The position numbers and the translations under genes are program-made. A DNA stretch of 64,000 nucleotides, from the NCBI RefSeq assembly GCF_958979055.1, contig NC_084898.1, positions 22,100,602-22,164,601 of the forward strand. The letters run 5' to 3'. Below are positions 13,101 to 27,788 of the stretch, piece by piece. The notes under the pieces were generated by a model that was given only the letters and a program-made list of their open reading frames with translations, searched no databases and was not told the origin of the DNA. Source of the DNA: Alnus glutinosa. Its lineage: Eukaryota > Streptophyta > Magnoliopsida > Fagales > Betulaceae. Position 1 is the stretch's first letter. Each line of letters opens with the position of its first letter.

Positions 13101-16100
13101 AGATTCTTACCCTGGATAATCTCAGGAAGCGACATGTTATCGTGATAGACAGATGCTACATGTGAAAGAAGGCTGGTGAGTCTGTGGATCATCTTCTTCT
13201 CCTCTGCGACATGGCTTCTGCTGTGTGGAGTTCTATCTTCAGTCGTTTCGGTTTGTCCTGGGTTATGCCCAAACAGGTTATTGATTTGCTTTCTTGTTTG
13301 GTGGTCCTCTGGAAGGCGAAGAATGCTGCAGTGTGGAAAATGGCGTCTATTTGCCTCTTTTGGTGCCTTTGGAGAGAAATGAACAGTAGAAGCTTTGAGG
13401 ATTTAGAAAGGTCCTTAGAGGAGATTTTATCCTCTTTCTACTATACGTTGTACCTTTGGACTACGGCCTATGAGTACCCTTTGTCTTTTAGCTTTGATAT
13501 CTTTCTTGATCATTTTTCTCTTTCTACTTAAGTGTTTCCTTTGTATACTGGCAATGTACTAAGGTGCGTCTTACGCTTTCAATGAGATTAGTTTATTACT
13601 TTTATATATATATAAAACAAATTAGAAAGTAACTTAGTGGCCACATGAATACCTAGAGAATTACTTACCAAAATAGAAGACCTACAGAACACAAAACTAG
13701 GATAGCGAAACAATCAAGTAAGGGTATCCAGGGTCGCGGCTACCATTCAGTTTGCCACTTAGGAAGTCGAAAAAGTGCATATTTTTAGTGTGAGCATGTT
13801 TATAATCTCTAATATCAAATGCTAAATTCTCCAAGGGTCCCTGCAGAACTTATCGCACTAATGTGTCAAAAATGTATTCCAACCCAAAATCAAATAAATA
13901 AGCCCATCTCCTTGGTACTTTTGAGGCCCTAAAGAAATTTTGATTCTCTGCTTTATAACCCAGTAGAGTAACCATCATGTCAAACTCTGTAACCTTTCAA
14001 AATGGAAGACACAAACATTATGAATGATGATCAAAGCGAGGGAAGTGTGGTACGAATAAGCCATACTAATAAAATCTCTCAAAATTTTCGATTGAGGGAT
14101 ACTATTGAAGTTGTTAAATTACCACTTATTCCAAAAGCTTAACCTAATAGGAAATGATAAATTTAATCATTTAATTTATATTCTAACACTCCCCCTCACG
14201 CGTGAAATATTTAATTGAAATAGAAATGAATGACGAATACAAAATTCGAATTTTGGACATTTACTCTGATACCATATTAAATTACCACTTTATCTCAAAA
14301 GCTTAAGCTTATAGGAAAGGGTAAATTTAATCATTTAATTTATATTCTAACAAAAGTCAATAATGATTAATGACCATGACCCAAAGAGAATATACTACGA
14401 CCCTAATATGCTAATTTCATATTCTAACATATTGTTTTCCTCCAATGGTTACTTCTAATCAAGTATTTGACACTCCAGAAATTAGCATCACAGTCAAACA
14501 CACACATACATATAAGTTTGTTATACCTCCACCAAGGACCCTGCAATCCATTATCCATAATCCTATTCTATCAACTACTTAAAAGAGCATCGGAATCTCT
14601 CAGAATATTGGGAGACACCCATTAACTCCATAATGGCTATGATATTAAAAGAGTATATTTCATTGACCAGTAGCAGAGCCAGACTTTCAAGATTACTGGG
14701 GCCAAAATAATGGTGATAATTAAAAGTAACCAAACATAGGGGGGGAGATAAAGGAAACCACTGAAGCAGCCTCCTAGAGTTTTTTTTTTTTTTTTTTTTT
14801 CCCTATTCTTTTTGATTTTTGGGTGGAGGCATGGCCTCCCCAGGATACGCCACTGCTTCATTCCAAAAAAAATTACCTCAGCTTGTTTTAAGTCGTCTGC
14901 AAGATCCCCTCATATTCTACTTTACAGTTTTTACCTGAATCTGCCACTGCCACATGAATTGGCTAATACTACAAACTATAGCATCACCTCTTCTATTAAT
15001 GCCTAGCCTATTTTCTAGAATAATTTTTGAAGTCTGGCATTTTATTTGAAATCAAAGCCCCAATCTAACATTAGAATTACATTCTTCTTTTGAAATCAAA
15101 AGGCTTACTTATTTACTTTAAAATCAAAGCCAAAACCTGTAATGAATAGTTATTATTAAGCTGATCGACTACAAATAACAATAAATATTAGGAGCAGAGA
15201 CCACAGTACTTACTTGTAAAGGAGATCTTGAGGCGAAGAAGGTTCTTCCCTCTGGGAATCTTTATGAGTTTGAAGGCTCTCAAGTTGCTGATCAACAGCT
15301 GCAGGCAGTAGATGAGGATGGGTTTGCAAAATTTGAGCCAAAAGCTGGCCAACTGGGGATTCAAATTCAAGAGGAGCAACTGGAACAAAATTATCGCTTG
15401 AATCCCCTGAGGCTCTCACAGTGAAGCCTCTTTCTCGACATTTGTGCAGTCCGGTCCCAAGCTTTGGAGTGCAAAATGAAGGACAATTCTGGAAAATAGT
15501 GCATTGTGTTTGAGACAAAGAAAGAACAGGAGGGGAAGAAGAATGTCAAATCAAGAACCTTGTATCTATTCCCCAATTCATGACACATGGATCTTCAAGC
15601 ACTAAAGTAGGGAATTAGACATTAAAGTTGGTACTTTCTCTAAGATGGGCCTTAGTTTTATGATTATTAATACCAAATATGGTAAGCGTATGGTCTAAAT
15701 GTATAGATTTGCCTCAAAACTTCTCTTTCTATTTTCCCATCTCAATCTGCTAGTCTAGAAAAAGAACATGCGTTGAATCTGAAGAGGATTTATGCAAAAT
15801 GAAGGACAATTCTGGAAAATAGTGCATTATATTTGAGACACAGAAAGAACAGGAGGGGAAGAAGAATGTCAAATCAAGTATCTTGTATCTATTCCCCAAT
15901 TCATGACGCATGGATCTTCAAGCACTACAGGAGGGAATTAGACAATAAAGTTGGTACGTTCTCTAAGATGGACCTTAGTTTTAAGATTATTAATACCAAA
16001 TATGGTAATCGTATGGTCTAAATGTATAGATTTGCCTCAAAACTTCTCTTGATATTTTCTCACCCTCAATCTGCTAGTCTAGAAAAAGAACATGTGTTGA

Positions 16101-17419
16101 ATCTGAAGAGGATTTATGCTTTTGCCTCTGTAAAATGACAATTTCACCTCGTTTAAGTCGCATAAATGTTTGTATCTTTAGATAGGTAGGCCACATGGTT
16201 TTATTAGGCTTAATTATAAGGAAACTTCTTGTTTTGAGGCCTCTAAAATCAAAAGTACATTAAGAGATGAATATCATCTTTTCCTTTTCTTTCCAGACAT
16301 GATCTCAGCAACAAAACATATGAATTTTCTCTATGTAAAGTATGATTCATATACCACTTGGTTTAAGTATTCAACTAAATGCCATTATGTACAAGTTGCA
16401 ATGTTCTTAAAAGGATTTCAGCACTCATAATCAATATCTCCATGTTGGCGTTTCTCCCTATATTAATCTTCAAAATCATGATCTTTGTTTGCAAGGAACT
16501 AACAAATATATTATTAAGAGTTTGTTTATGATTGCGTAGGGAAATAGAGCTTATGTCTATAGAAAAAGCTTCATTTTTAAGCTTTCCTAAAAAGCAGTTT
16601 TGGGGTTTTTTAGAGCAAAAATGTTTTTTAAGTTTTTTACCAAACGAACACATTTTTGCTTGACACAGTTTTCTATGTACTAAAAAAACTTTTTAAGCTC
16701 CTTAACGCAATCACAAACAGGCTCTAAGTCAACCTTTAGGGCCAACTAGTGGATACATACAGTCAAAGCAACAAAAATTTAGTCAATAGACATCACTTCT
16801 TGAGAGTGTCTAGTCCAAGTAACTTCATTGCCTTGACAGTTACCTTTTATTTTTTCATCTGTTCTTTTTGATTATTTAGATAATCAAGCACCTAAAATTA
16901 AGGGTCATTATCTAGTGTTGGACCTATATAGGTAGAGTCTTGGTGGACTTGGATACGGTTCTACCCTTCAGTAATTTGTATGTAATGGCCACCCAAGACT
17001 CAAACCTTGCACATATGAGCTTGGCAACCCAAGACCAACGGTAAAACGGAAACCCAATTAATTAGTCAATCATATATACCAAAAGTTTAATTTACATAAT
17101 AGAAAATGATAAGGATTATCCATCAACACAATCTGCTGCATCACAAGATCATTCTCATACAACAGAAACCAAAGAGTCCAAGATAAACAATCATTCCTCA
17201 ACAGCAACTGATAAGATAGGAGGAGTTCAATCAAATCTCAAAAGATAACACTCGATTGTATTCAGCTTATAATCTGTAACTGCTGTCTGTTATTCTTGAT
17301 AAAAATCAATTGTGCAAGATAATCTCAATCTGTAACTGTTCTCGTTATATATACAAGTGCCTTCACCAAATTACGGTAAGGCAGCAAACACACTCCCAAA
17401 CCATAGTAAAAAAATTAAA

Positions 17420-17458
<39 letters not shown>

Positions 17459-17872
17459 AGGGAAAAACCCAGAGAGTAAATCAATCACATATGGGTAAAG
17501 GTTTCAATTTCCTCGCCTTCAGTCAAAAAAAAAAAAAAACGATTAAAAAATTCTCAGCAACCAAACAAACCATAACCCTCATTTCAAAAGCCCATCAGTC
17601 ATAGTTTCCTCCACTCCAAAATAGAGAAACTTAAAAAGATCAAGAAAGAAATTACGTTTCTTTCACTTTCCCACGTTTTCTGAGAAACCAAACGCAGCAC
17701 AAGAGATTGATAGTACACAAACAAACACGTATAAAAAGAGCCGCAAGAAAAAGATTAAGTAGCATACTCTGGGAAATCCAGTAGAAAGGAAGTGACTGAA
17801 TTTTGGGGACCTGAAACTACTGGTCGACGGAATTACCACCAGCAAGTCGCCGACAGCGCCTGAAATCTGCAT
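10126..17872 (-). CDS. DUF760 / UV-B-induced-type plastid protein
   Basis: Exons on the minus strand are 17872-17768, 15488-15214 and 10945-10126; junctions are GT-AG and the 1,200 nt encode 399 aa. The layout and sequence resemble the Arabidopsis At3g17800 type of UV-B-induced protein (DUF760 family). Exon 1 gives a Ser/Pro-rich basic N-terminus, and with early exon 2 (TVRAS) this looks like a chloroplast transit peptide. The conserved core starts at [15 protein letters not shown], continues through [18 protein letters not shown], and includes [14 protein letters not shown] further on. A hydrophobic stretch ([20 protein letters not shown]) lies near the C-terminus. The biochemical role of the family is not established; UV-B response is by family name only. 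Intron 1 is about 2.3 kb and intron 2 about 4.3 kb, both loaded with repeats. The leader holds a (GA)n tract (17,879-17,902). Confidence 0.9.
11148..11560. repeat. Degenerate GTGGTGA-rich low-complexity tract
   Basis: Inside intron 2 of the DUF760 gene, the plus strand is dominated by irregular GTGGT, GATGG and AATGGT words. The apparent minus-strand frame (Thr/His-rich) follows from this composition and is not a gene. Confidence 0.5.
12026..13612 (+). mobile_element. 5'-truncated, decayed LINE in an intron
   Basis: Broken plus-strand frames read as the end of a plant L1-type reverse transcriptase and its zinc-binding tail. Recognisable pieces are [42 protein letters not shown], the [12 protein letters not shown] region, and a closing segment with [15 protein letters not shown]. 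Several stops and frame breaks (for example near 12,250, 12,387 and 12,500) show it is dead. The 3' end is near CGTCTTACGCTTTCAATGAG followed by a short (TA) tail. It lies opposite to the DUF760 host gene, inside its second intron. Confidence 0.85.
14112..14352 (-). mobile_element. TRIM retrotransposon (241 bp), nearly complete
   Basis: Two direct terminal repeats of 77-78 bp (14,112-14,188 and 14,275-14,352), read on the minus strand, start TGTTAGAATATAAATTAAAT. Directly after the first is TGGTATCAGAG (14,264-14,274 on the complement), the plant initiator-tRNA primer site. Directly before the second is the purine tract GAGGGGGAG. The internal region is only about 86 bp, so there is no coding capacity. 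Flanks GAAGT and AAAGT match at 4 of 5 bases and are probably the target duplication. This is the textbook layout of a terminal-repeat retrotransposon in miniature. It sits in intron 2 of the DUF760 gene. Confidence 0.85.
14660..14860. mobile_element. Possible MITE with CAGTAGC/CAGTGGC ends
   Basis: The left part (CCAGTAGCAGAGCCAG) and the right part on the minus strand (GAAGCAGTGGCGTATCC) form loose inverted ends around a poly(T) run. This resembles the CAGTGGCGGAGCC-type ends of common plant DNA transposons. Boundaries are not certain. Confidence 0.3.
15471..16116. repeat. 323-bp tandem duplication at the DUF760 exon 2 boundary
   Basis: Unit 1 (15,471-15,793) and unit 2 (15,794-16,116) run in parallel with a few substitutions, both containing TCTGGAAAATAGTGCATT and CTAGTCTAGAAAAAGAACATG. 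Unit 1 contains the exon 2 splice acceptor and the first 18 bases of the exon; unit 2 therefore carries a second copy of that acceptor upstream in the same intron. Confidence 0.88.
16518..16724. mobile_element. Tourist-like MITE with TAA duplication
   Basis: A 207-bp element with inverted ends: GAGTTTGTTTATGATTGCGT at the left and, on the minus strand, GAGCCTGTTTGTGATTGCGT at the right. It is flanked by TAA at 16,515-16,517 and 16,725-16,727, the 3-bp duplication typical of PIF/Harbinger-Tourist elements. It lies in intron 1 of the DUF760 gene. Confidence 0.8.
16915..17055 (-). mobile_element. Possible SINE or other short retroelement fragment
   Basis: On the minus strand the block holds GGTTTGAGTCTTGGG, close to a Pol III B box, and an upstream CCGTTGGTCTTGGGTTGCC that could be a weak A box. 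No tail or target duplication could be assigned. Confidence 0.25.
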
Positions 17873-18499
17873 TCTCTGTGAGAGAGAGAGAGAGAGAGAG
17901 AGAGTTTTGGTGGTTAAAACAGTTGGGTTACTTTTGGGATATTTCAGTGAAGACTTTATACTTTTTTTTTTAAATATATTTTTAAATTAAAAAAAAAAAA
18001 CGTATAATTTTTTTTTTATATATATATATAGAAAAAAAAATTTCATGGTATTCCATTAAGTAATGTTTTTCAAGTCACAAACATTTATTATTTTTAAATT
18101 AAATAATGACTGTATCAATATTTATCATCTTATTATTTAGTATAAGAAGTTAATATTAATATAACTCTTTATTAATGTCACGATCTCTATTTAAATTTGT
18201 AATAAGATCATAAAGTTAATATGATAAAAAAAAATATTTATTTTTGTGGTTATATAAATAGATCATTTCATGATTAAGAATGGTAGATAATTTATCACAA
18301 GTATGAGAATGATTAATTTTATTTTTATAATCATAAATGAAAATTTGTTCTACCTAATAAAATCGACCATAGCTAAAATTACTATATATTGATTCAAAAA
18401 TTACTATATATTGACCTTTACCATCATCACCTTTGACTTTGAATGTTATAATCACTCAAATTTTGACATCAATAAAAATGGTCTTTTTCTTCTTCTTCT

Positions 18500-18547
<48 letters not shown>

Positions 18548-19385
18548 AATGTTTTTCCAATACTTTTATTAAAAACTTAGTTCCAAACTAATTGTCATAA
18601 TCCCATCACCTTATAACTTTATTTATTTAAACAATAAATCACATAGGAACATGACACATCATATTGAAACGAAAATTTTGAAAAAAATATCTCGAAAAAT
18701 CAAGCATTTTTTTTTTTTTTTTTAATTTTCCTACGGAGGATCAAAACCAGAAATACCTACTTAAAAAAAAAAAATAAAATAAAAAAAAAAACCAAAAATC
18801 TGGTTTTTTTTTTTTTTTTGCAACCAATTATTTATTAATGTCTAGTGAACTCTTTACTGCACCAATTGTCATCTAACAATTAGTACACTAAGGTTTAGAT
18901 GAGGGGCAAAAGTGATAGTTCGAGGCTAAAATATCACGTGAAACGCACATGTTTTGGGCTCCGTCATCGATTTAGAAAGGAGGGTGACGGAATACCCTAC
19001 ATTGAACGGTTTTGATAAATTCATACACTCGATTGAACATTTTGCTACATTGATACCCTTAAGTGAAAAAGCGTTATAGTTGGGTACCCTTTTGTGAAGT
19101 TATCCCTTAAAAATAACTAAAAGATGAATATATTAAATTAAAAAATTTTGAAGCGTAAGAAGATAATTGTAAATATAATGGAAATTCAAAATAAAAACTA
19201 TCATATTCCATGGAAGAGGTGGGCACTAGGCACGGAATTCCCGCCTATATATATATATATATTGATCAATGATTAAGGTTCCAAATTAATCATCAGTCAC
19301 GTCCTTTTCCTTTGTATGTACTATATATATATATTGATCGTTAATCAAACGCTGATCATTACCACCAAATTTCTCTTATAAATCC
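17873..19385. other. Intergenic stretch between DUF760 gene and CML copy A
   Basis: The two genes are divergent (DUF760 on minus, CML on plus), so this region must contain both promoters. It is very AT-rich, with poly(T) at about 18,500-18,542, poly(T)/poly(A) runs near 18,710-18,820 and short (TA)n tracts. No gene or clear binding site was recognised. Confidence 0.5.
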
Positions 19386-19785
19386 GATGATTTGTAGTTA
19401 AGGAAACCCCATCAAAAGAGGAGGAAGAAGATCAACGATATCCAAGATCTCGGATCTTTCAAAGCTTCATCCCCTTCAGGTACGCAAAGACAAAAAAAGC
19501 GATCCATCGATCTCTCCCTCTCATAAACATATATATATAGATAAGAAAATGCAAAGTTAAGAGTTGCTGTTTGGTGATTCCTAGGATTAATCCATGCAAA
19601 GAGGGAAAAAGGGTCTGTCTATGTCGTTTTTCCAGTCTTATTATAGATCTGGATGCGCTTCTAATCTTCAGTATTATCGAAACAGAGAATATTCTAACAA
19701 AAACGAAAGTGATCGTATTTACAAGAATTACAGAGGGTAGAAAGAGAGAGCTTTGGAGAGAGATTCGAAGGTTTGTGGTGTTGAC
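19386..19785 (+). promoter_or_regulatory. 5' UTR of CML copy A with a 105-bp intron
   Basis: A purine-rich leader ends TTCAG at 19,479. A GT donor (GTACGC, 19,480) and an acceptor (GATTCCTAG, ending 19,584) bracket a likely 5'-UTR intron. A TATA-like TTATAAAT lies at about 19,376. Only the part from about 19,532 onward is shared with copy B. The intron is predicted from splice signals only. Confidence 0.5.
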
Positions 19786-20277
19786 ATGAGCAACAAGCGA
19801 CAGGTTGAATTAGACGATGAGCAAATCGCCGAGCTGCGTGAAATCTTTCGTTCTTTCGATCGGAACAATGATGGGAGTCTCACACAGCTTGAGCTAGGAT
19901 CGCTCTTACGATCGCTTGGTCTAAAACCAAGCCCGGAACAGCTCGAGACGTTGACCCAAAAGGCTGATAAGAACAGCAACGGTTTGGTTGAGTTTTCAGA
20001 GTTTGTGGCGCTTGTGGCGCCGGACCTTCTTCCGGCGAAGTCTGCTTATACAGAAGAGCAGCTAAGGCGGCTGTTTGGGATGTTTGATAGAGATGGAAAT
20101 GGGTTTATCACGGCAGCCGAGTTGGCGCACTCTATGGCTAAGTTGGGGCATGCGCTTACGGCCGACGAGCTGACGGGAATGATCAAGGAGGCGGATACGG
20201 ACGGAGATGGCAGAATTAATTTTCACGAGTTCTCGCAGGCAATAACATCGGCTGCATTTGATAATTCATGGGCTTGA
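19786..20277 (+). CDS. Calmodulin-like calcium sensor, CML18 type (copy A)
   Basis: Intronless coding region of 163 aa with four EF-hands. Calcium loops are at residues 25-36 (DRNNDGSLTQLE), 61-72 (DKNSNGLVEFSE), 101-112 (DRDGNGFITAAE) and 137-148 (DTDGDGRINFHE). All four have an acidic first position, glycine at position 6 and glutamate at position 12, so all look able to bind calcium. Sequence and length resemble Arabidopsis At3g03000 (CML18), including the AAFDN C-terminus. Such proteins are soluble sensors that change shape on calcium binding and regulate partners. The ATG at 19,786 is preferred: an upstream in-frame extension starts only at TTG. The gene runs tail to tail towards the CK1-like gene at 22,209-25,189. 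Confidence 0.93.
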   Translation: MSNKRQVELDDEQIAELREIFRSFDRNNDGSLTQLELGSLLRSLGLKPSPEQLETLTQKADKNSNGLVEFSEFVALVAPDLLPAKSAYTEEQLRRLFGMFDRDGNGFITAAELAHSMAKLGHALTADELTGMIKEADTDGDGRINFHEFSQAITSAAFDNSWA

Positions 20278-21676
20278 ATGACGAAACAATGGGATTTGTT
20301 TTGGGTATGCCTTTAATTTCTTTAATTTCTTTGTTTTCTTTGATCTGCTATTTGTTTTCTTATATAATTAGATGATAACAAATAGGCTGAGTTTATTCTT
20401 TGCCTATTAATCAACAGAACCTTGAAGCAAAATAGGGAGAGTGAGCTAAACGAACCTTGAATGCTTTCCTTCAGATGGCAAGCGGGGTATTCTTTCTCAC
20501 TAGGGTCTAAGTCAAGGAAAATGATTTGTGGGGGACGGTTTTCGTCCTCCAACACCCCCTTTTGATTAAAAAACTTTATTTTAATCAAAAGGGGGACAAA
20601 GAAACGGTTTCTCGTTCCTTGTGTATCAGTTCTCCTAAGTCAATCACGGCTAAACCTAACCTTGTAACATATAACTATTATTCCTCTAGGATTTTTACAT
20701 GATGTAAATGGCGACTGGAGTTCCTGTATAATATAAATAACGACTAAACCTAATGGTTGTCTTATGACCTAGCCGTCTCTTATTTAAGCATAATCATAAT
20801 GAATAAAATATCATGCTTGAGTATTATCAAAATTTAAAACATCTTTTGGTGTCTTGAAAGTCACAACTCCCTCGAAGTAGCTCATATCATTTTTCCTTAG
20901 TTCTTGTGCTGTTTGGTTTGCATCACCATGGATAACTTTAAATGCTAGATTTTTTTTTTAAATGAATTTTCAGAGATCAAAGTTACTATCATCAAGCACA
21001 GTTGATTGTGAAACAAATTCTGCAGCAAATTTATTGAGTAGTTGTTTCTTGCAGTCAGGCTAGACAATTTCCGCGCTATCAGATTGATGAACAATTCCAA
21101 CATGCCCACAGAGCTACAATTTTTGGATTATTCGATCAGGGGCTGATTACTTTCTTTCATGAACCATATTCTGCCTCACAAATGTGGCATCCACACATAC
21201 ATTTCCTTGTTCCCATTCTGTGTTGCATTTTCTTCAATCTTCCCATTTCTTGTTTTTTTTTTTTGTTTTATTTATTTAATTTCTTAGATATGTAAGCCTT
21301 TTGGTTTTTGAAATATTGCCCATTTTCCAATATTGGTGTCGTTGATCACCAGTGTTGGAATTTTCTTCCTTTTGTTGAATCAAACATACTGGATAACTGA
21401 TAATTAGGACTGAGGTGTGATCAAATGGCCTTACTAGTGAAAATTGATTACATTTCATGAATGCCAATTGCGAACAGAGATTTTCTTCTAAAAGAAAGAT
21501 AGAAAGAAAGAAAAGTAAATTATAATACTGCAAAATTATAATATGTGCTGTAATGAGAACCATCGACGTCAAATTATAACCAAAATGAAGTAAATTAAGT
21601 AGTTCATTTATAATACTGCAAAATAAGTTTCTTTCAAATAGTATTAGAAATGATACAGATGATAAGAAAATGTGAA
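20278..21676. other. Spacer between CML copy A and CK1 copy A
   Basis: Convergent intergenic DNA that should include the 3' UTRs of both genes. It aligns closely with 32,719-34,134 in copy B. Short inverted phrases around CTTTTGATTAAAA (20,560-20,590) could form a small hairpin. No independent gene is supported. Confidence 0.5.
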
Positions 21677-21734
21677 GGGCGCCTTACGCTTTTTATAAAA
21701 TTTCATTTACTTATAAAAAAAAAAAAAAAAAAAA
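21677..21734 (+). mobile_element. 58-bp LINE 3' tail, extreme 5' truncation
   Basis: GGCGCCTTACGCTTTTTATAAA... followed by poly(A) resembles the 3' end of the LINE at 13,565 (GCGTCTTACGCTTTCAATGA). It is absent at the matching place in copy B, where instead about 2.8 kb of other DNA is found (34,135-36,905). I infer an L1-type insertion after the duplication, with or without loss of flanking DNA. Confidence 0.55.
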
Positions 21735-22208
21735 GGTTGGCTGCTTTTTAAGGATAACTTTTGGGGCATTCAAAACTAATATTCGGGTCATCGTTGTCGT
21801 ATTCATTGATTAAATCACAATCCTCCAAGGGTGTCCACTCTTGTACAGCCCCTTCTCCCGAAAAGAGGGAGGAAACCAAAAATAATAATAAAAGCAAGAT
21901 GCCAATGAGATGCCACCAAAATGGACAAAAAGAATACATTGTCAACTTTTGATAGAAAAGAGATCATCTAGCTGACACAAAAGTATGTGAGAAACTGTTT
22001 ACGTACCAGAGCAAAATTCTATGAGCCAACATTCTTACAACAAGTTGTACGTAAGTGGTTTATTAATAGAGAATTACTTGTACTATAGGTAAAGTTTAAA
22101 ATATGAAATGATATATATATATATATATATGGAAATGTAGGAGCCTGTAAAACGTACACCATAATGTAATCGGCCAACTCCTTATAACAAGCACCCTTGT
22201 TCTCTTCT

Positions 22209-25189
<2,981 letters not shown>

Positions 25190-27263
25190 TCACACCGCAA
25201 AAATTTCGAAACCCTATATACAACTTAAAAACCTAAGTGTGAGAACCAAAAAAAAAAAAAAATCCAAAAAATCTTTGTAATGACACGTACAGAACTGTAT
25301 ACTGTAACTATGCAAAGGAAACAAAACGTCCAACAACGTACGTACCTGAACTGTGCAAAGGAATTTTGTATGGTACTGTGAAGGCAAAGAGACGTTGCAG
25401 TCAAAGCGATTCTCGCACATTGCTCACAGCCGGTATATATACAATCTGGCTCGTTTAGTATTCATTGATTGAGCTGATCATCAATTCCTGTGTAACGTCT
25501 GTCATTGGTCTCAATAATCTTTAACGCCAAGAATCTCGGCGTTAAGATTTTTTGCATTTATTTTGTTCTCAATTACGTTTTTAGCCCGAGAAAGCACAGA
25601 ACTCTAAGGAGGAAATTTTTTACCGGAAACAAAACGAGTTGAAGATCCAGGGTTAGAAAACCCTGTCGTGGCAATTCCCTTTTGGGGTTAACTCTAGGGT
25701 TAGGTTAAAGGAGGCTTGGGTAGCAAAAATGGAAACAGAAAGTGAGAGACATATTCGTGTTTGATATTTTTCTTTCTATGGAATTGTTACTCAAAATATA
25801 ATATAATTCCACAGTTACTCCAAATATAATTTCCCTAAAATAATTAGTCAATTAAATATGAAATTTCACAACTGGCAAACAAAGGTTTAATAATGTAAAT
25901 CAAGCGTTTTTTAATCGAAATGACGTGAAATATGCTATATATTAAATATATGACACGTTAACAAAGAAAAAATAAAAAATAAATAAAAATCAATCATTCC
26001 AATTTTTAAATGGTTTTTTCTTCACTTTTTAAAAGACGTTTATTTTTAACTAAATCAAAAGATAATTTTTTGTTCAAAACTTTTATACGACATAAAGTGT
26101 AAGAAAAATAAAAAGAATACAACTGTTTATTTTCCCCCTCAATTTTGAATATTCCAAAATTGGAATCTTAACGGGCATAACTAGCTAGTACTAGTGAATT
26201 CAGGTAGTTTTTGTTATTGGACAGCGTAAAACATTGTTATATCTTTAAAATGTGACATGTTAATAATGATAATTGAGGATATTTTTATCAAGTTTTTGTG
26301 TATAATATTGTAAAAAAAAATTTGAACCAAAAATTATATTTTATATTAGCAAAGATGAAGCGTTAATTTGAAAGTAAGGAGAAAATTTTGTTTAATACTC
26401 GTGATAACATGTCACATGTGTAATAAATATAATTTTTAAGCAGTTCTTAAATTCATATAATTTATATTCCTTAGAAAATCTCGGATTTTATAAAGCCAAA
26501 TATGAATCTTATGTATGCGAAAAAAGAAAATTCTCGGTAAGTAGTACAGTTTTTACTATTTTTTCTTTTTGTATAAATTGGATGGAAGTATTTTAACGTG
26601 AAATAATTATTTATAATTAATGACTGGCCCGAATAATAACTTAAATGAAATTGTCTCGTCAATTTATTAAAAATATATAATAAAAATTGCACGACCTCAA
26701 GCTTTTTTTTTTTTTTTTTTTTTTCTAGATATCAGTCGACATTAATGAGGATTTTGTTTTCCACAACTTGTTACTTTTTTAAACGCAGCACTGAGCTTAA
26801 AGTTTTGGTCAACTCAAGCTTGAGGTGTATTATTTAAACGGAGCGTTTTGTAAACAGAGTTGATCAAACACAGTCGTTTGTATCGTCTTCCTTCTATGGT
26901 ACGTGGTGACCTCTAGACATCTTAAAACTGAAACAACAAATCAAAATACAGAGACATCTATATCTCATTCCTCCAGCCAGGTGTAAGAAAAGCTTTGCCT
27001 ATGTTGATGCCTACTGATGAGTGGTTGAGGGGGGTAACAAGTGGAGGGGTGGAGGGGCAACTAGAGTATCCGGGAAAATTATATAAAGGAAAAGGAAAAT
27101 TATATAAAGAAAATTCCTCCTCCCCTGTTCAATCTACTGTAATGGCTTATCAAGCCTCTCCTTTATGATTCAATGAGAATTTCTTATTCACAATAATTAA
27201 AAAAAAAAAAAAAAACAAGCAAAACAGCAACTTAATTAAAGAAATTACCCAAATTTTCTCAAC
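25190..27263. other. Upstream region of CK1 copy A and AT-rich spacer
   Basis: The CK1 leader and promoter should lie in the first few hundred bases (minus strand; TATA-like GTATATATAC at about 25,432-25,441). This part aligns with 40,745-41,540 in copy B. Two blocks, about 25,950-26,420 and 26,690-27,070, are present here but missing from copy B. No gene is supported. Confidence 0.5.
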
Positions 27264-27756
27264 AACAAATACAATTTTTTTTTTTTTTTTTTTTTTTATG
27301 ACAAAAAAACCTTGCATAGAACAACAAAACAGAATTCATCAAAAACCTTGCATAGAACAACAAAACAGAATACACTCCAGGAAGCCTGGAACACAGTTCC
27401 ACAAGAACACAAACACCCGAAGGCCAAAAAAAAACCATCACCCAAACAAGACAAGGAGCATTCACGCAGGGAGCAGACCCCAACCACCCAAATCAACGCC
27501 AAACTCAGAACACGTCTAACCATCAGACTACACCCATGAACTCAGAAAGAAACAGCAACAAAACATAAACGACAGAAATCAACACCACCCAACTCCAAAA
27601 AACAGAGCACATTAGATCAGATTCTGCAGATTCCATGTAGAGACAAGAAACCGAGATTTTTGGAGGTGCTTGACATGTCCTTTAGCCACGATCCTAGCCC
27701 GGGCTTCCCACCTAATACGAGCCACGATTGCTTCCTCAGTGCGAACAAATACAATT
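27264..27756 (-). mobile_element. Truncated LINE with 13-bp target duplication
   Basis: The insertion (27,277-27,743) starts on the plus strand with a poly(T) run, i.e. the poly(A) tail of a minus-strand element. It is bounded by the perfect direct repeat AACAAATACAATT at 27,264-27,276 and 27,744-27,756. Its 5' part still encodes a short C-terminal piece (ARIRWEARARIVAKG) that I take to be the end of a LINE ORF2; the rest is 3' UTR containing two copies of CCTTGCATAGAACAACAAAA. It is absent from copy B, but the whole neighbourhood is deleted there. Confidence 0.8.
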
Positions 27757-27788
27757 ATTAATAAGCAATTAAAATTAAAGAAAATTAC

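Noticed and set aside
21748-21945. 65-codon minus-strand frame with a hydrophobic start and an acidic tail, just downstream of CK1 copy A
   Set aside because: The matching DNA in copy B (36,915-37,230) has an early stop and about 115 extra bases in the middle; the frame in copy A seems to exist only because of an indel.
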